From Xenophilus aerolatus (lineage in GTDB: Bacteria > Pseudomonadota > Gammaproteobacteria > Burkholderiales > Burkholderiaceae_C), in assembly GCA_029968055.1 (NCBI GenBank), contig JASCNX010000003.1, positions 372,001 to 436,000 of the forward strand: a DNA stretch of 64,000 nucleotides, read 5' to 3'. The position numbers and the translations under genes are program-made. The notes beneath the pieces were generated by a model that saw nothing but the letters and a program-made list of their open reading frames with translations, searched no databases and was not told the origin of the DNA. Every line of letters begins with the position of its first letter. Positions within the stretch are counted from its first letter, which is position 1. Positions 43,211 through 52,911 of the stretch are shown here, in pieces.

Positions 43211-43215
43211 AATTG

Positions 43216-43240
43216 AAAAAGCCCGGCACAGGGCCGGGCT
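43216..43240 (-). terminator. intrinsic terminator of rpoH
   Basis: Read leftward: AGCCCGGC (43240-43233), a 5-base loop, GCCGGGCT (43227-43220), then a T5 run. It is 24 bases after the rpoH stop. Confidence 0.85.
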
Positions 43241-43264
43241 CTTGAAGCAACGCGCAGGCTTCGA

Positions 43265-44206
43265 TCAGGCGTACGCCGCCAGCGCCTTCTTCATCTTCTT
43301 CATCGCCGCCGACTCGATCTGGCGGATGCGCTCGGCCGACACGCCGTAGTCGGCCGCCAGTTCGTGCAGCGTCATGCCGCCCGAGCCATCGTCATTCACC
43401 TTGAGCCAGCGCTCCTCGACGATGCGGCGGCTGCGGTCGTCCAGCGCTTCCAGCGCGGTCGCGATGCCGTCGCTCGACAGCCGGTCGCGCTGGCGCGACT
43501 CGAGCTGCGCGGTCGGCTCCTGCGAGGCGTCGGCCAGGTAGGCGATCGGGCCGTACGCGTCCTCGCCGTCGTCGGCCGGACCGGGATCGAGCACCACATC
43601 GCCGCCCGACAGGCGGGTCTCCATCTCGACCACTTCCTCGGGCTTGACGTTCAGCTTGCGCGCCACCTCGCCGATCTCGTCGGTGTTCAGCGTCTCACGG
43701 TGCGTCTCGGCATCCGCCGCGGCGGCGTCGGCCTTGAAGCCCTGCTTCATCGAGCGCAGGTTGAAGAACAGCTTGCGCTGGGCCTTGGTCGTCGCGACCT
43801 TGACCATGCGCCAGTTCTTCAGGATGTACTCGTGGATCTCGGCCTTGATCCAGTGCATGGCGTAGCTCACCAGCCGCACGCCCTGGTCCGGGTCGAAGCG
43901 CTTCACGGCCTTCATCAGGCCGACGTTGCCCTCCTGGATCAGGTCGCCGTGCGGCAGCCCGTAGCCCAGGTACTGGCGCGAGATCGAGATGACCAGCCGC
44001 AGGTGCGACAGGATCAGCGCCCCGGCAGCTTCCAGGTCGTTGTGGTCACGCAGCCGGCGCGCGAAGCCCTGTTCTTCCTCGAGGGTGAGCAGAGGCAGCC
44101 GGTTGGCGGCAGAAATGTAGGCGTCCAGATTGCCAAGCGAGGGCACCATGGCCCACGGGTTGGCCACGGCCAACTGGTTGGCAGAAGATCCAGACAGGCT
44201 TGTCAT
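43265..44206 (-). CDS. rpoH: RNA polymerase heat-shock sigma factor RpoH
   Basis: A 313-residue sigma-32. Region 1.2/2 has LPLLTLEEEQGFARRL and LILSHLRLVISISRQYLGYG followed by LIQEGNVGLMKAVKRFDPDQGVRLVSYAMHWIKAEI. The RpoH-specific box QRKLFFNLR is present. Region 4.2 is LHELAADYGVSAERIRQIESAAMKKM. The start MTSLSG at 44206 has AAGGAG 8 bases upstream; an ATG at 44233 lies within the promoter/CIRCE region and would precede the predicted transcript start. A CIRCE element and promoter overlap upstream, so HrcA control is expected. Confidence 0.96.
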   Translation of the reverse strand: MTSLSGSSANQLAVANPWAMVPSLGNLDAYISAANRLPLLTLEEEQGFARRLRDHNDLEAAGALILSHLRLVISISRQYLGYGLPHGDLIQEGNVGLMKAVKRFDPDQGVRLVSYAMHWIKAEIHEYILKNWRMVKVATTKAQRKLFFNLRSMKQGFKADAAAADAETHRETLNTDEIGEVARKLNVKPEEVVEMETRLSGGDVVLDPGPADDGEDAYGPIAYLADASQEPTAQLESRQRDRLSSDGIATALEALDDRSRRIVEERWLKVNDDGSGGMTLHELAADYGVSAERIRQIESAAMKKMKKALAAYA

Positions 44207-44231
44207 AGGGGAAACTCCTTGGTTGGCATTC

Positions 44232-44261
44232 ATATTAGCACTCGGTTAGAGGGAGTGCTAA
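44232..44261 (-). promoter_or_regulatory. rpoH promoter overlapped by CIRCE
   Basis: Read leftward: -35-like TTAGCA (44261-44256), an 18-base spacer and -10 TAATAT (44237-44232). The predicted transcript start is near 44225, about 19 bases before the chosen ATG. Both hexamers fall in or beside the CIRCE arms. Confidence 0.55.
44235..44261. promoter_or_regulatory. CIRCE element (HrcA operator) upstream of rpoH
   Basis: TTAGCACTC-N9-GAGTGCTAA: both nine-base arms match the CIRCE consensus exactly with the canonical nine-base spacer. HrcA binds this sequence and represses heat-shock genes. Its position over the rpoH promoter predicts direct HrcA repression of sigma-32. Confidence 0.95.
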
Positions 44262-44313
44262 AGCGGGAGTTCCCAATAAAACGTATCGAGTCGATAGTTT
44301 TTAACGAATCCGG

Positions 44314-44781
44314 TCAGCCCCGTATCCCCAGCTTCGCGAGTCCCAGTTCGGCAACGAACAGCGGGCCCACGTAGAGGTATTGGAGGTCCTCGAAGAAGGA
44401 AGGTTTCCTGCCTTCGATCTTGTGGCCGATGAACTGGAAGATCCAGCCGACCACGAAGATGGCCGCCGACACCGGCAGCACCAGGCTGCCCAGCGCGTGG
44501 ACGGCGGCCAGCAGCACGGCGGTCCAGGCCAGCATCACGGTGAAGAACAGCGGCGAGCGCAGCAGCGCGTAGTACAGCAGGCTGGCCGCCACGAAGGCGT
44601 AAGCCACCCAGGGGTGGATGGCGAACAGCAGGCCGACGATGCTCAGCATGATCGCCGGGATGGCCACCACGTGGATCAGTTCGTTGGCCGGATGGCGGTG
44701 GCTCTCGGCGTAGTGCGCCAGCAGGCGGTCCACCCGGCGTTGCGGGGCGGCGTCTTCCAGGGGGGCGGCGATGGTGTCCAA
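44314..44781 (-). CDS. Mpo1-like protein (DUF962/YGL010w family)
   Basis: A 155-residue membrane protein. The family opening is HYAESHRHPANELIHVVAIP, where conserved histidines are thought to hold iron in the yeast Mpo1 dioxygenase. Hydrophobic segments follow, and the end is VVGWIFQFIGHKIEGRKPSFFEDLQYLYVGPLF. The start is chosen at TTG 44781 because CAGGAG lies 8 bases before it; an ATG at 44856 lacks a Shine-Dalgarno sequence and falls in a likely promoter (TTGACG at 44866-44861). A lipid alpha-oxidation role is possible but unproved in bacteria. Confidence 0.83.
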   Translation of the reverse strand: MDTIAAPLEDAAPQRRVDRLLAHYAESHRHPANELIHVVAIPAIMLSIVGLLFAIHPWVAYAFVAASLLYYALLRSPLFFTVMLAWTAVLLAAVHALGSLVLPVSAAIFVVGWIFQFIGHKIEGRKPSFFEDLQYLYVGPLFVAELGLAKLGIRG

Positions 44782-44963
44782 GGGGGTGTGCTCCTGAAAC
44801 GGTGGCGCGACCGTCAATTCATCACGCTGCCGGCCAAATGTGAAACTAAAGACCACATTTCGTCAACTATTCACTCGCGGTGCCGGCCCGCCGGGCGCAC
44901 AGTACGCCTCGCCGGCAGCGGACACAAGTCCTTCATCTCCGGCGACACCTGAGGAGCATGGGC

Positions 44964-45305
44964 GTGGACGCAATCGTGGACAAGTTGATCGTTACCAGCC
45001 GGCACGGCGGCCGCAGGCTGATCGACCTGGATCGGCCCCGCATGACCATCGGCCGCGCGCCAGGCAGCGACCTGCCGGTCGAGACGCCCCTGGCCAGCCG
45101 TGTGCATGCCCTGCTGTCCGCGCGCAGCGACGGCGTCTACGTGAGCGACCTGGACAGCTTCAACGGCACCTTCGTCAACGGCCGCAAGATCGAGCGACAG
45201 CTGCTGCGCCACCGGGACGTGATCCGTGTCGGCGACTGGGACATCCGCTACATCGACGGCAGCGTCGAACCCCAGCGCGAGACGACGATCGCCCCGGCGC
45301 TCTGA
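44964..45305 (+). CDS. FHA domain-containing protein
   Basis: A 113-residue protein consisting of one FHA domain. Phosphothreonine-binding motifs: MTIGRAPGSDLPV (GR), LASRVHALL (S-R-x-H), DLDSFNGTFVNGRKI (N-G-T-x-V-N-G). The N-terminal KLIVTSRHGGRRLIDL is typical. GAGGAG at 44951-44956 best fits GTG 44964; an ATG at 44958 adds two residues. No Ser/Thr kinase is nearby, so the phosphorylated partner is unknown. It converges on ftsY. Confidence 0.88.
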   Translation: MDAIVDKLIVTSRHGGRRLIDLDRPRMTIGRAPGSDLPVETPLASRVHALLSARSDGVYVSDLDSFNGTFVNGRKIERQLLRHRDVIRVGDWDIRYIDGSVEPQRETTIAPAL

Positions 45306-45348
45306 GCCGCTCCGGCGCGGCGCGCCTGCGCGCGGCCCAACCTCGTCG

Positions 45349-46710
45349 TCAACCCACCAGCGCCTGCGCGAACTCCCGCGCATCGAAGGTTTCCAGGTCT
45401 TCCAGCTTCTCGCCCACGCCGATGAAGTAGACCGGCACCGGCTTCTTGCCGGGTTGCGCCTTGGCCCGCTCGACGCCCCACTGCGCGATGGCGCACAGCA
45501 CGCCACCCTTGGCGGTGCCGTCGAGCTTGGTCACGACCAGGCCGGTGAGGTCCAGCGCCTCGTCGAAGGCCTTGACCTGCGACAAGGCGTTCTGCCCCGT
45601 GTTCCCATCGATGACCAGCAGCACCTCGTGCGGGGCCGTGGCATCCGCCTTGGTCACCACGCGCTTGATCTTCTTCAGCTCGTCCATCAGGTGCAGCTGT
45701 GTCGGCAGGCGCCCGGCGGTGTCGACCAGCACCACGTCCTTGCCGCGCGCCTTGCCGGCGTTCACGGCGTCGAAGCTCACGGCCGCCGGGTCACCGCCTT
45801 CCTGGCTCACGATCTCGACCAGGTTGCGGTCGGCCCACACGGCGAGCTGCTCGCGCGCCGCGGCCCGGAAGGTGTCGGCCGCGGCCAGCAGCACCGTGCA
45901 GCCTTCGTTGGCCAGGTGCTTGGTCAGCTTGCCGATGGACGTCGTCTTGCCGGCGCCGTTCACCCCCGCGACCATGATCACCGTCGGCGTGTGGCGGCCG
46001 ACCTCGAGCGGCTTCTCGAGCGGCTTGAGCACCTCGGCCACGGCGTCGACCAGCAGCGCGCGCACCTGCTCGGGCCGGGTCGCGCTGGCGGCCCAGACGC
46101 GGTCGCGCAGGTCCTGCAGGATGTGGGCGGCCGCGGGGATGCCGGTGTCGGCCATCAGCAGGGCGTCCTCGAGCTGCTCGTACAGCTCGTCGTCGATGGT
46201 GGCGTTGACGAACACCGCCTGGATGCCGCTGCCGGTCTTCTTGAGGCCCGACTTGAGCCGGTTCATCCAGCCCTGGCGTTCGGGCGCTGGCGCAGGGGCG
46301 GGCACCGGGGCCGGCGCGCGGGCCGGGGGGGGCGCCAAGGACGCGGAGGGGGCGGCGACCGGCGCCGGCGTCGGCGTTGCGACCGGCGCAGGTGCGGGTG
46401 AGACTGCGGGTGCAGGCGCAGGCGCAGGCGCAGGCGCTGGTGCAGGTGCCAGGCTCGGCGTCGCCACCGGCGCTTGAGCTGGCGCCACCACCGGTGCGGG
46501 AGCCGGCGCCGGAACGGGAGCTGCCGCCGGCACCGGCACCTCGGCCGCCTTGCCGCCCCCGAACCAGCTCGATGGCGAAAACACGGAGCGCGTGGCAGGC
46601 GCGTCGGCCGGGGCGACCGCGGGCGGGGCAGGCGCATCCGTTGACGGGACTGGCGCGGGTGGCGAGGGGGCCTCGGCCGGCGGCGCCTTTTTCTTGAAGA
46701 AACTGAACAT
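45349..46710 (-). CDS. ftsY: signal recognition particle receptor FtsY
   Basis: A 453-residue SRP receptor GTPase. After a short N-terminal membrane-targeting segment ([11 protein letters not shown]) comes an Ala/Pro/Val low-complexity linker of ~120 residues (roughly 12-145), replacing the acidic A domain of E. coli. The NG domain follows with P-loop [34 protein letters not shown] and [10 protein letters not shown]. It docks ribosome-SRP complexes at the inner membrane. It is divergent from the M16 pair with 30 bases between the starts. Confidence 0.96.
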   Translation of the reverse strand: MFSFFKKKAPPAEAPSPPAPVPSTDAPAPPAVAPADAPATRSVFSPSSWFGGGKAAEVPVPAAAPVPAPAPAPVVAPAQAPVATPSLAPAPAPAPAPAPAPAVSPAPAPVATPTPAPVAAPSASLAPPPARAPAPVPAPAPAPERQGWMNRLKSGLKKTGSGIQAVFVNATIDDELYEQLEDALLMADTGIPAAAHILQDLRDRVWAASATRPEQVRALLVDAVAEVLKPLEKPLEVGRHTPTVIMVAGVNGAGKTTSIGKLTKHLANEGCTVLLAAADTFRAAAREQLAVWADRNLVEIVSQEGGDPAAVSFDAVNAGKARGKDVVLVDTAGRLPTQLHLMDELKKIKRVVTKADATAPHEVLLVIDGNTGQNALSQVKAFDEALDLTGLVVTKLDGTAKGGVLCAIAQWGVERAKAQPGKKPVPVYFIGVGEKLEDLETFDAREFAQALVG

Positions 46711-46740
46711 TCGGGGGATTTCTAGAATCCGATCGATTCT

Positions 46741-48201
46741 ATGAAACACCCCTCGCCACGCCGTTTCTCGGCCGGCGTGGCGCTGCTGACGGCCCTGGCC
46801 GGTCCGCTGGCGTCCGTCGCGCTCGCCCAGGCCCCGTCGCCGCTGCCGACGCCGGCCGCCCCGTCGTCCCTCCCCACTGCGTCCGTCAAGCCCGTCCAGT
46901 ACACCCTGGCCAACGGCATGACGCTGATCGTGCAGCCCGACCGGCGCGCGCCCACGGCCGTGCAGATGCTCTGGGTGCGCGTGGGTTCGGTCGACGAGGT
47001 CGACGGCACCTCGGGCGTGGCCCACGTGCTGGAGCACATGATGTTCAAGGGCACGGCCACCCTCAAGCCGGGCGAGTTCTCGCGCCGTGTGGCTGCGCTC
47101 GGCGGCCGCGAGAACGCCTTCACCACCCGCGACTACACCGGCTACTACCAGCAGATCCCGGCCGAACGCCTGGAAGAGGCGATGAAGCTGGAATCCGACC
47201 GCTTCGCCCACAACCAGTGGCCCGACGACGAGTTCAAGCGCGAGCTCGAGGTGGTGAAGGAAGAGCGCCGCATGCGCACCGAGGACCAGCCGCGCGCCCT
47301 CCTGGGCGAGCAGCAGAACGCGGCCGTCTTCATGGCCTCGCCCTATCACCGCCCCGTGGTGGGCTGGATGAGCGACCTCGACGCCATGACGCCGCAGGAT
47401 GCGCGCGCCTTCTTCCAGCGCTGGTACGTGCCGGCCAATGCGGCCGTCGTGGTCGCGGGCGACGTCGATCCCGAGCGCGTGCGCGCCCTGGCCGAGAAGT
47501 ATTACGGCGGCATCCCCGCCCGCGCGGTGCCCGAGCGCAAGCCGCGCACCGAGCCGACGCAGCGCGGCATCCGCCGCATCGAGTTCAAGGCGCCAGCCGA
47601 GCAGGCCTACGTCTCGCTCGCCTTCCGCGTGCCGCAGATGGAGCAGCTCGACAGCCCGACCGACGCCTGGGCGCTGGTGGTGCTGTCGGCCGTGCTCGAC
47701 GGCTACACCGGCTCGCGCCTGGACCGCACGTTGACCCAGGGCCCGGGCCGCGTGGCCGACAGCGTCGGTGCCGGCTACGGCTTCGCCGGTCGCGGGCCGC
47801 AGCTGTTCCAGCTGGTGGGCGTGCCCGCCGCCGGCCAGACCACCGAGACGGTGGAAGCCGCGCTGCGCGCACAGGTCGCGCGCATCGCCAGGGAGGGCGT
47901 CGGCGCCGCCGAGCTGGCCCGCGTCAAGACGCAATGGGTGGCCAGCGAGACCTACAAGCGCGATTCGGTGATGGCGCAGGCGCGTGAACTTGGCAGCAAC
48001 TGGGTGCAGGGCCTGCCGCTGGATGCGAGCGAACGCATCGTCCAGCACCTGCTGGCCGTCACGCCCGAGCAGGTGCAGGCCGTGGCCGGCAGGTACTTCG
48101 GCGACGACCAGCTCACCGTCGCCACCCTGCGGCCCCTGCCCATCGACCCCAAGGCCCGGCGCGGCCGCGGCTTCGCCGCCCCGCAGGGAGAAATGCGATG
48201 A
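46741..48201 (+). CDS. M16 family zinc metallopeptidase (active subunit)
   Basis: A 486-residue pitrilysin/processing-peptidase-type protein with a signal peptide (about residues 1-30, ending ALAQA). The inverted zinc motif H-x-x-E-H is intact (H95-V-L-E98-H99 in [13 protein letters not shown]), and the downstream glutamate lies in [13 protein letters not shown] second M16 domain begins near residue 230 ([20 protein letters not shown]). It is probably periplasmic and degrades or processes peptides. Its stop overlaps the next M16 gene by 4 bases, so the two form a heterodimeric pair. Confidence 0.94.
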   Translation: MKHPSPRRFSAGVALLTALAGPLASVALAQAPSPLPTPAAPSSLPTASVKPVQYTLANGMTLIVQPDRRAPTAVQMLWVRVGSVDEVDGTSGVAHVLEHMMFKGTATLKPGEFSRRVAALGGRENAFTTRDYTGYYQQIPAERLEEAMKLESDRFAHNQWPDDEFKRELEVVKEERRMRTEDQPRALLGEQQNAAVFMASPYHRPVVGWMSDLDAMTPQDARAFFQRWYVPANAAVVVAGDVDPERVRALAEKYYGGIPARAVPERKPRTEPTQRGIRRIEFKAPAEQAYVSLAFRVPQMEQLDSPTDAWALVVLSAVLDGYTGSRLDRTLTQGPGRVADSVGAGYGFAGRGPQLFQLVGVPAAGQTTETVEAALRAQVARIAREGVGAAELARVKTQWVASETYKRDSVMAQARELGSNWVQGLPLDASERIVQHLLAVTPEQVQAVAGRYFGDDQLTVATLRPLPIDPKARRGRGFAAPQGEMR

Positions 48202-49643
48202 ACCGCCTCATGCCTTCGTTCGCCATGAAAAAAATAGCCGTATCCGCAGCGCTGGCGGGCGCTGCAGCCCTTGTCGGCCTGAGTGCGCAGGCCGGCGTGC
48301 CGATCGAACGCTGGCAGCTGCCCAACGGTGCGCAGGTCTACATGGCCGCCACCGACGCGCTGCCCATCGTCGATGTGCAGATCGACTTCGACGCCGGCAG
48401 CCGGCGCGATCCGCCCGCACAGGCGGGCCTGGCCGGCGTGACGGCCGGCATGGTCGAGAAGGGCGTGCGCGCCGAAGACTGCCCGTCCTCGGCCGAGCGC
48501 AAGAACACCTCGCCGTTCGACGGCGACGGGTGTCGCGTGCCGGCCCTCGACCAGAACCAGCTCGGCGAAGCGTGGGCCGACCTGGGCGCGGAGTTCGACG
48601 TCGGCGCCAGCGCCGACCGCATGAGCTTCACCCTGCGCAGCCTGGCCGATCCGGCGTTGCTGGCCAAGGCCGTGGCGCTGGCCGCGCGCGAGATCGGCGA
48701 ACCCTCCTTCCCCGACGATGTGTGGCAGCGCGAACGCGAGCGCCTGTCGGCCGCCATCCGCGAGAGCAACACCAAGCCGGGCACCCTCGCCAGCCGCGCC
48801 TTCGGCCGCGACGTCTACGGCGGCCACCCCTATGGCGACGACGCGACCGAAGCCACGCTGGCGGCCATCTCCACCGCCGACATGCGCGCGCGCTACGCCC
48901 AGACCATTCTGCCGTGCCGGGCCAAGCTCACCGTGGTGGGCGCCGTCACCCGCGCGCAGGCCGACCGCATCGCGTCCGACCTGCTGGCACGCCTGCCCGC
49001 CTCGGTGTCGAATGCTTCCGGCGCCTGCCCCGCGCTGCCACCCGTGGCCGAGGTGCCGCCGCTGGCCAGGGCCGTCACCGAGCGCATTCCCTTCGACTCG
49101 GCCCAGGCCCACGTGCTGATCGGCCAGCCCGGCTATGCGCGCCGCAACCCCGACCACTTCGCACTCACGCTGGGCAACTACATCCTGGGCGGCGGCGGCT
49201 TCGTCTCGCGCCTCACGGACGAGGTGCGCGAGAAGCGCGGCCTGGCCTACAGCGTCTACAGCGGCTTCTCGCCGGGGTTGCACGCGGGCGCCTTCCGGGT
49301 CGGCTTCCAGACCCGGCCCGACCAGGCCGACGAGGCCGTGAAGGTGGCGCGGGACGTGCTCGCGAAGTTCGTCGCCGACGGGCCGACCGAGGCCGAACTC
49401 AAGGCCGCCAAGGACAACCTCATCGGCGGCTTCCCGCTGCTCATGGACAGCAACCGCAAGCTGCTGGGCAACGTGGCCAACATCGCCTGGAACGACCTGC
49501 CGCTGGACTACCTCGACACCTGGACGGCGAAGATGAATGCGGTGACGGTGTCCGACATCAAGGCCGCGTTCGCACGCACCCTGCAGCCCGAGAAGATGGT
49601 GACGGTGGTGGTGGGCGGTGCCGAACCGGCGGCCAAAAAATGA
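48198..49643 (+). CDS. M16 family peptidase-like protein (non-catalytic partner)
   Basis: A 481-residue M16 paralogue with a signal peptide (cleavage near AQAGV, about residue 35). In place of H-x-x-E-H it reads [13 protein letters not shown], so zinc is not bound. The R/Y substrate-binding features remain in the C-terminal half ([32 protein letters not shown]). This is the pattern of bacterial two-subunit M16 enzymes, where one subunit supplies the zinc site and the other the binding residues. An extra cysteine-containing stretch (residues ~92-114, [20 protein letters not shown]) appears inserted after the degenerate motif. Confidence 0.9.
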   Translation: MNRLMPSFAMKKIAVSAALAGAAALVGLSAQAGVPIERWQLPNGAQVYMAATDALPIVDVQIDFDAGSRRDPPAQAGLAGVTAGMVEKGVRAEDCPSSAERKNTSPFDGDGCRVPALDQNQLGEAWADLGAEFDVGASADRMSFTLRSLADPALLAKAVALAAREIGEPSFPDDVWQRERERLSAAIRESNTKPGTLASRAFGRDVYGGHPYGDDATEATLAAISTADMRARYAQTILPCRAKLTVVGAVTRAQADRIASDLLARLPASVSNASGACPALPPVAEVPPLARAVTERIPFDSAQAHVLIGQPGYARRNPDHFALTLGNYILGGGGFVSRLTDEVREKRGLAYSVYSGFSPGLHAGAFRVGFQTRPDQADEAVKVARDVLAKFVADGPTEAELKAAKDNLIGGFPLLMDSNRKLLGNVANIAWNDLPLDYLDTWTAKMNAVTVSDIKAAFARTLQPEKMVTVVVGGAEPAAKK

Positions 49644-49834
49644 CGGCCCATTCGGCGCTTCTTCAGCATAGGCAGGCTTTGGCGTCCGCGCGACGGGCGC
49701 AGCCGGCGGCCCGTCGGCGCCATGGTTCGCCCGGCCTCCGGCCGGGTCACTGCGCGATGCCGGCATCCGGCCCACGATGCCGGCCGGCACTGGCTGCGAG
49801 GCGGGTGGTGCGCGCGCTGGCTTAAGCTTGCCGC

Positions 49835-50455
49835 ATGCCCCGTTCCTCCCCGCCTGCCGCCAAGAGCGCCCGTCCGCACGAGGTCCGCATCATCGGCGGC
49901 CAGTGGCGCCGCACCCGCCTGGCTGTCGCCGACAGGCCCGGCCTGCGCCCCACGCCCGATCGCGTGCGCGAGACCCTGTTCAATTGGCTCGCCAGCCTGG
50001 CCGGCGCCACGGGCGGCGAGCTGCCGGGCTGGCATTGCATCGACGTCTTCGCCGGCACCGGCGCGCTGGGCTTCGAGGCGGCCTCGCGCGGCGCCGCCGT
50101 GGCCCTGCTGTGCGAACAGGACCCGGCCCTGGTCGCCCAGATGAAGGCGACGCGCGAAAAGCTGCAGGCCGATGCCGTGCGTGTCGAGCGCGGCGATGGC
50201 GTGGCGCAGCTCGAGCGCGCCGGTGCCAGGCTCTGGCATGCGGTGTTCATCGATCCACCCTTCGACCAGGCCGCCCTGTACGAGCGCAGCCTGCGCGCCG
50301 TCGCCCGCGCGCTGCGGCCCGGCGGCGTGGTGTACCTGGAAGCCGCACGGGCCTGGAGCGACGAGGAACTGGCCCCCTTCGGCCTGTCGGTCTACCGGCA
50401 CCTCAAGGCCGGCGTGGTGCATGCGCACCTGCTGCGCGGTGCAGGTGCTGCCTGA
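49835..50455 (+). CDS. rsmD: 16S rRNA (guanine(966)-N2)-methyltransferase RsmD
   Basis: A 206-residue class I methyltransferase. RsmD signatures: [14 protein letters not shown] near the N-terminus, [15 protein letters not shown], the SAM loop [19 protein letters not shown] and the catalytic DPPF motif ([12 protein letters not shown]). It methylates G966 of 16S rRNA. A 191-base gap with no gene precedes it. coaD follows 77 bases later, the usual pairing in many proteobacteria. Confidence 0.95.
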   Translation: MPRSSPPAAKSARPHEVRIIGGQWRRTRLAVADRPGLRPTPDRVRETLFNWLASLAGATGGELPGWHCIDVFAGTGALGFEAASRGAAVALLCEQDPALVAQMKATREKLQADAVRVERGDGVAQLERAGARLWHAVFIDPPFDQAALYERSLRAVARALRPGGVVYLEAARAWSDEELAPFGLSVYRHLKAGVVHAHLLRGAGAA

Positions 50456-50532
50456 ACGCCGCGGCGAAGCCCGCGCGGCGCGCCGTACATAATGCGCCCG
50501 ACATCGAACCCGGTCCCCAGCAGGAGGAACCC

Positions 50533-51036
50533 ATGACATCCAACGTGATCGCGGTCTATCCCGGCACTTTCGATCCCATGACGCTCGGTCACGAGGACGT
50601 GGTGCGGCGTGCGACGCAGTTGTTCTCCAAGGTGATCGTGGCAGTGGCCGCCGGCCACCACAAGAAGGCGCTGTTCACGCTGCAGGAGCGCATCGACATG
50701 GCCCGCGAGGTCGCCCGGCCCTATGGCGAGGCGGTGACCGTCGAGAGCTTCTCGGGCCTGCTGCGCGACTTCGTCGTCGCACGCGGCGGCAAGGCCATGG
50801 TGCGCGGTCTGCGTGCCGTGACCGACTTCGACTACGAGTTCCAGCTCGCCGGCATGAACCGTACGCTGATGCCCGAGGTCGAGACGGTATTCCTCACGCC
50901 CCAGGACAAGTACCAGTTCATCTCCAGCACCTTCGTGCGCGAGATCGCCGTGCTCGGCGGCGAGGTCGGCAAGTTCGTCTCGCCGCACGTCGAGCAGCGG
51001 CTCGCGGCCAAAGTGCGCAGCCTCGGGCGGGAGTGA
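50533..51036 (+). CDS. coaD: phosphopantetheine adenylyltransferase
   Basis: A 167-residue nucleotidyltransferase. Motifs: [18 protein letters not shown] (T-x-G-H ATP-binding), [20 protein letters not shown] and the ISSTFVRE signature. It transfers AMP to 4'-phosphopantetheine in CoA synthesis. An excellent Shine-Dalgarno sequence (CAGGAGGAA) precedes the ATG. The stop overlaps the pxpB start (GTGA). Confidence 0.97.
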   Translation: MTSNVIAVYPGTFDPMTLGHEDVVRRATQLFSKVIVAVAAGHHKKALFTLQERIDMAREVARPYGEAVTVESFSGLLRDFVVARGGKAMVRGLRAVTDFDYEFQLAGMNRTLMPEVETVFLTPQDKYQFISSTFVREIAVLGGEVGKFVSPHVEQRLAAKVRSLGRE

Positions 51037-51713
51037 GCTTGGCCGACCGCACGGCCGGCCCCGCGCCGCGCGTGCATGCGCTGGGCGACGCAGCGCTGCT
51101 GGTCGAGCTGCCGCCGCCCGCCACCCTCGCGGTCCAGCGCCGGGTCTGGGCGCTCGGCCAGGCCGCGCAGGCCTGGCCCGAGGTGGGCGAGGTGCTGCCG
51201 GGCATGAACAACCTCACGCTGCTGTTCGATCCCGAGCGGATCGATGCCGGCGAACTGGAACTGCGCGTGCTCACGCTCTGGCCCGAACTGGGCGAGGGCG
51301 CGACGGGCGACGCCCGCACGGTCGAGATCCCGGTTGCCTACGGCGGCGAGCACGGCCCCGATCTGCACGACGTGGCCCGCCACACGGGCCTGCCCGCCGA
51401 CGAGGTGGTGCGCCGGCACGCCGCGGGCGATTACGTGGTGTACCTGCTGGGCTTCCTGCCCGGCTTCGCCTTCATGGGCGGCCTGGCGCCGGGACTGGCC
51501 ACGCCGCGCCGCCGCGAGCCACGCACCGCGGTGCCGGCGCGTTCGGTCGGCATCGGCGGCGCGCAGACGGGCATCTACCCGCTGGTGTCGCCGGGCGGCT
51601 GGCAGCTCATCGGCCGCACGCCGCTGGCGTTGTTCGATCCGCAGGCGGCCGAGCCGACCTTGCTGCGTCCGGGTGACCGCGTGCGCTTCCTCGTGGAGAG
51701 CATCGCGCTGTGA
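51033..51713 (+). CDS. pxpB: 5-oxoprolinase subunit PxpB
   Basis: A 226-residue PxpB/KipI protein. It opens with [16 protein letters not shown] and carries [33 protein letters not shown] and [20 protein letters not shown], the hallmark of the family. With PxpC and PxpA it forms the ATP-dependent 5-oxoprolinase that opens pyroglutamate to glutamate. GTG start overlaps coaD; its own stop overlaps pxpC (GTGA), showing tight translational coupling. Confidence 0.94.
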   Translation: MSLADRTAGPAPRVHALGDAALLVELPPPATLAVQRRVWALGQAAQAWPEVGEVLPGMNNLTLLFDPERIDAGELELRVLTLWPELGEGATGDARTVEIPVAYGGEHGPDLHDVARHTGLPADEVVRRHAAGDYVVYLLGFLPGFAFMGGLAPGLATPRRREPRTAVPARSVGIGGAQTGIYPLVSPGGWQLIGRTPLALFDPQAAEPTLLRPGDRVRFLVESIAL

Positions 51714-52744
51714 GCGGCACGCTTCTCGTCCACAAGCCCGGCATGCTCGCCTCGGTCCAGGACCTGGGTCGCGAGGGCCTGCGCCAGCTCGGCATCTGCC
51801 CCGGCGGCGCGCTCGACACACTGGCGCTGCGCTTGGCCAACCGGCTGGTCGGCAACGTCGAAGGCGCAGCGGGGCTGGAGCTGACGATGGGCAACGCCGA
51901 ACTGCGCTTCGACGCCGACACGCGCATCGCCTTCCTGGGCAGCGACTTCGACGCGCGCCTGGACGACCAGCCGCTGCACCCCGCCTGGAGCGTGCCCGTG
52001 CGCGCCGGCCAGCGGCTGCGCTTCGGCGGCGCCAACCGCGTGGCGGGCTCGGCCGGCCTGCGCACCTGGCTCGCGGTGGCCGGCGGCATCGACGTCGCGC
52101 CCATGATGGGCTCGCGCAGCACCGACCTGAAGGCCGGCTTCGGCGGCCTCGAGGGCCGGGCGCTCAGGAAGGGCGACCGGCTGCCCCTGGGCGCCTCGCC
52201 GCTGACCGACGGGCAGCGCACGCGCCGTGCGTTCGGCGTGCGCGGCCCCGACCGCTCGCGCGACGAGGGCGCCGATGCGGCCTGGGCGCCTGCCCCGGAC
52301 GACGGTGCGACCGTGCTGCGTGTGATGGCCGGCCCCGAGGCGCACCAGTTCACCCATGCGTCGCGCACTACCATCCACGCCGCGGCCTGGCGCATCACGC
52401 CGCAGAGCAACCGCATGGGCAGCCGCCTCGACGGCCCGGCGCTGCAGCGCGAGGCGGCGGGCGACATGCTCTCGGCCGGCGTCGTGCCCGGCACCGTGCA
52501 GGTCCCGCCCTCGGGCCAGCCCATCATCCTCATGGGCGACGCGCAGACCACGGGCGGCTACCCCCGCATCGCCGTTGTCATCCGCGCCGACCTGTGGAAG
52601 CTCGCGCAGGCGCCCCTGGGCGGTCTGCTGCGCCTGGTCGAGGTCGATGCCACGGCCGCGTTGGCCGCCTGGCAGGCGCAGAAGCGCTATCTCGCGTCGG
52701 TCGACCAGGGGCTGGCGGCGATGGGGTGGCCGTCGCAGAATTGA
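51710..52744 (+). CDS. pxpC: 5-oxoprolinase subunit PxpC (biotin-dependent carboxylase-like)
   Basis: A 344-residue PxpC/KipA-type protein. Family blocks: VHKPGMLASVQDLGREGLRQ, GGALDTLALRLANRLVGN, GAAGLELTMGNAELRF, SNRMGSRLDGPALQRE and the end PIILMGDAQTTGGYPRIAVV. It partners PxpB in ATP-dependent 5-oxoproline opening. The PxpA gene follows, separated by the second copy of a long palindromic repeat. Confidence 0.94.
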   Translation: MSGTLLVHKPGMLASVQDLGREGLRQLGICPGGALDTLALRLANRLVGNVEGAAGLELTMGNAELRFDADTRIAFLGSDFDARLDDQPLHPAWSVPVRAGQRLRFGGANRVAGSAGLRTWLAVAGGIDVAPMMGSRSTDLKAGFGGLEGRALRKGDRLPLGASPLTDGQRTRRAFGVRGPDRSRDEGADAAWAPAPDDGATVLRVMAGPEAHQFTHASRTTIHAAAWRITPQSNRMGSRLDGPALQREAAGDMLSAGVVPGTVQVPPSGQPIILMGDAQTTGGYPRIAVVIRADLWKLAQAPLGGLLRLVEVDATAALAAWQAQKRYLASVDQGLAAMGWPSQN

Positions 52745-52755
52745 CCGCCTGAAAG

Positions 52756-52881
52756 CGGGCAGCCGAACGCAGAGGGCGCGAAGGATTCGCAGAGGTCGCA
52801 GAAAAGGCTGAAATTGTTCTTTTCAGCGGTCTTCTCTGCGCCCTTTGCGCAACCTCTGCGCCCTCTGCGTTCGGCTGTCCG
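52756..52881. repeat. long palindromic element, copy 2
   Basis: A 126-base element with the same 24-base left arm as 43096-43119 (here 52756-52779) and a right arm with one mismatch (52858-52881). The interior again contains CGCAGAGG-type units. It occupies almost the whole gap between pxpC and pxpA inside one functional gene set. Confidence 0.88.
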
Positions 52882-52911
52882 TTCCCGTCTCCTCTCTGCA
52901 CAAACCCTTCC

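Noticed and set aside
46711-48048. Upstream extension of FtsY across the divergent M16 gene
   Set aside because: FtsY proteins start with a short MFSFFKKK-type end, present at 46710; the rest is shadow.
49644-49834. Possible small gene between the M16 pair and rsmD
   Set aside because: No frame with a ribosome-binding site or recognisable protein was found; the stretch has GC-rich short inverted repeats only.
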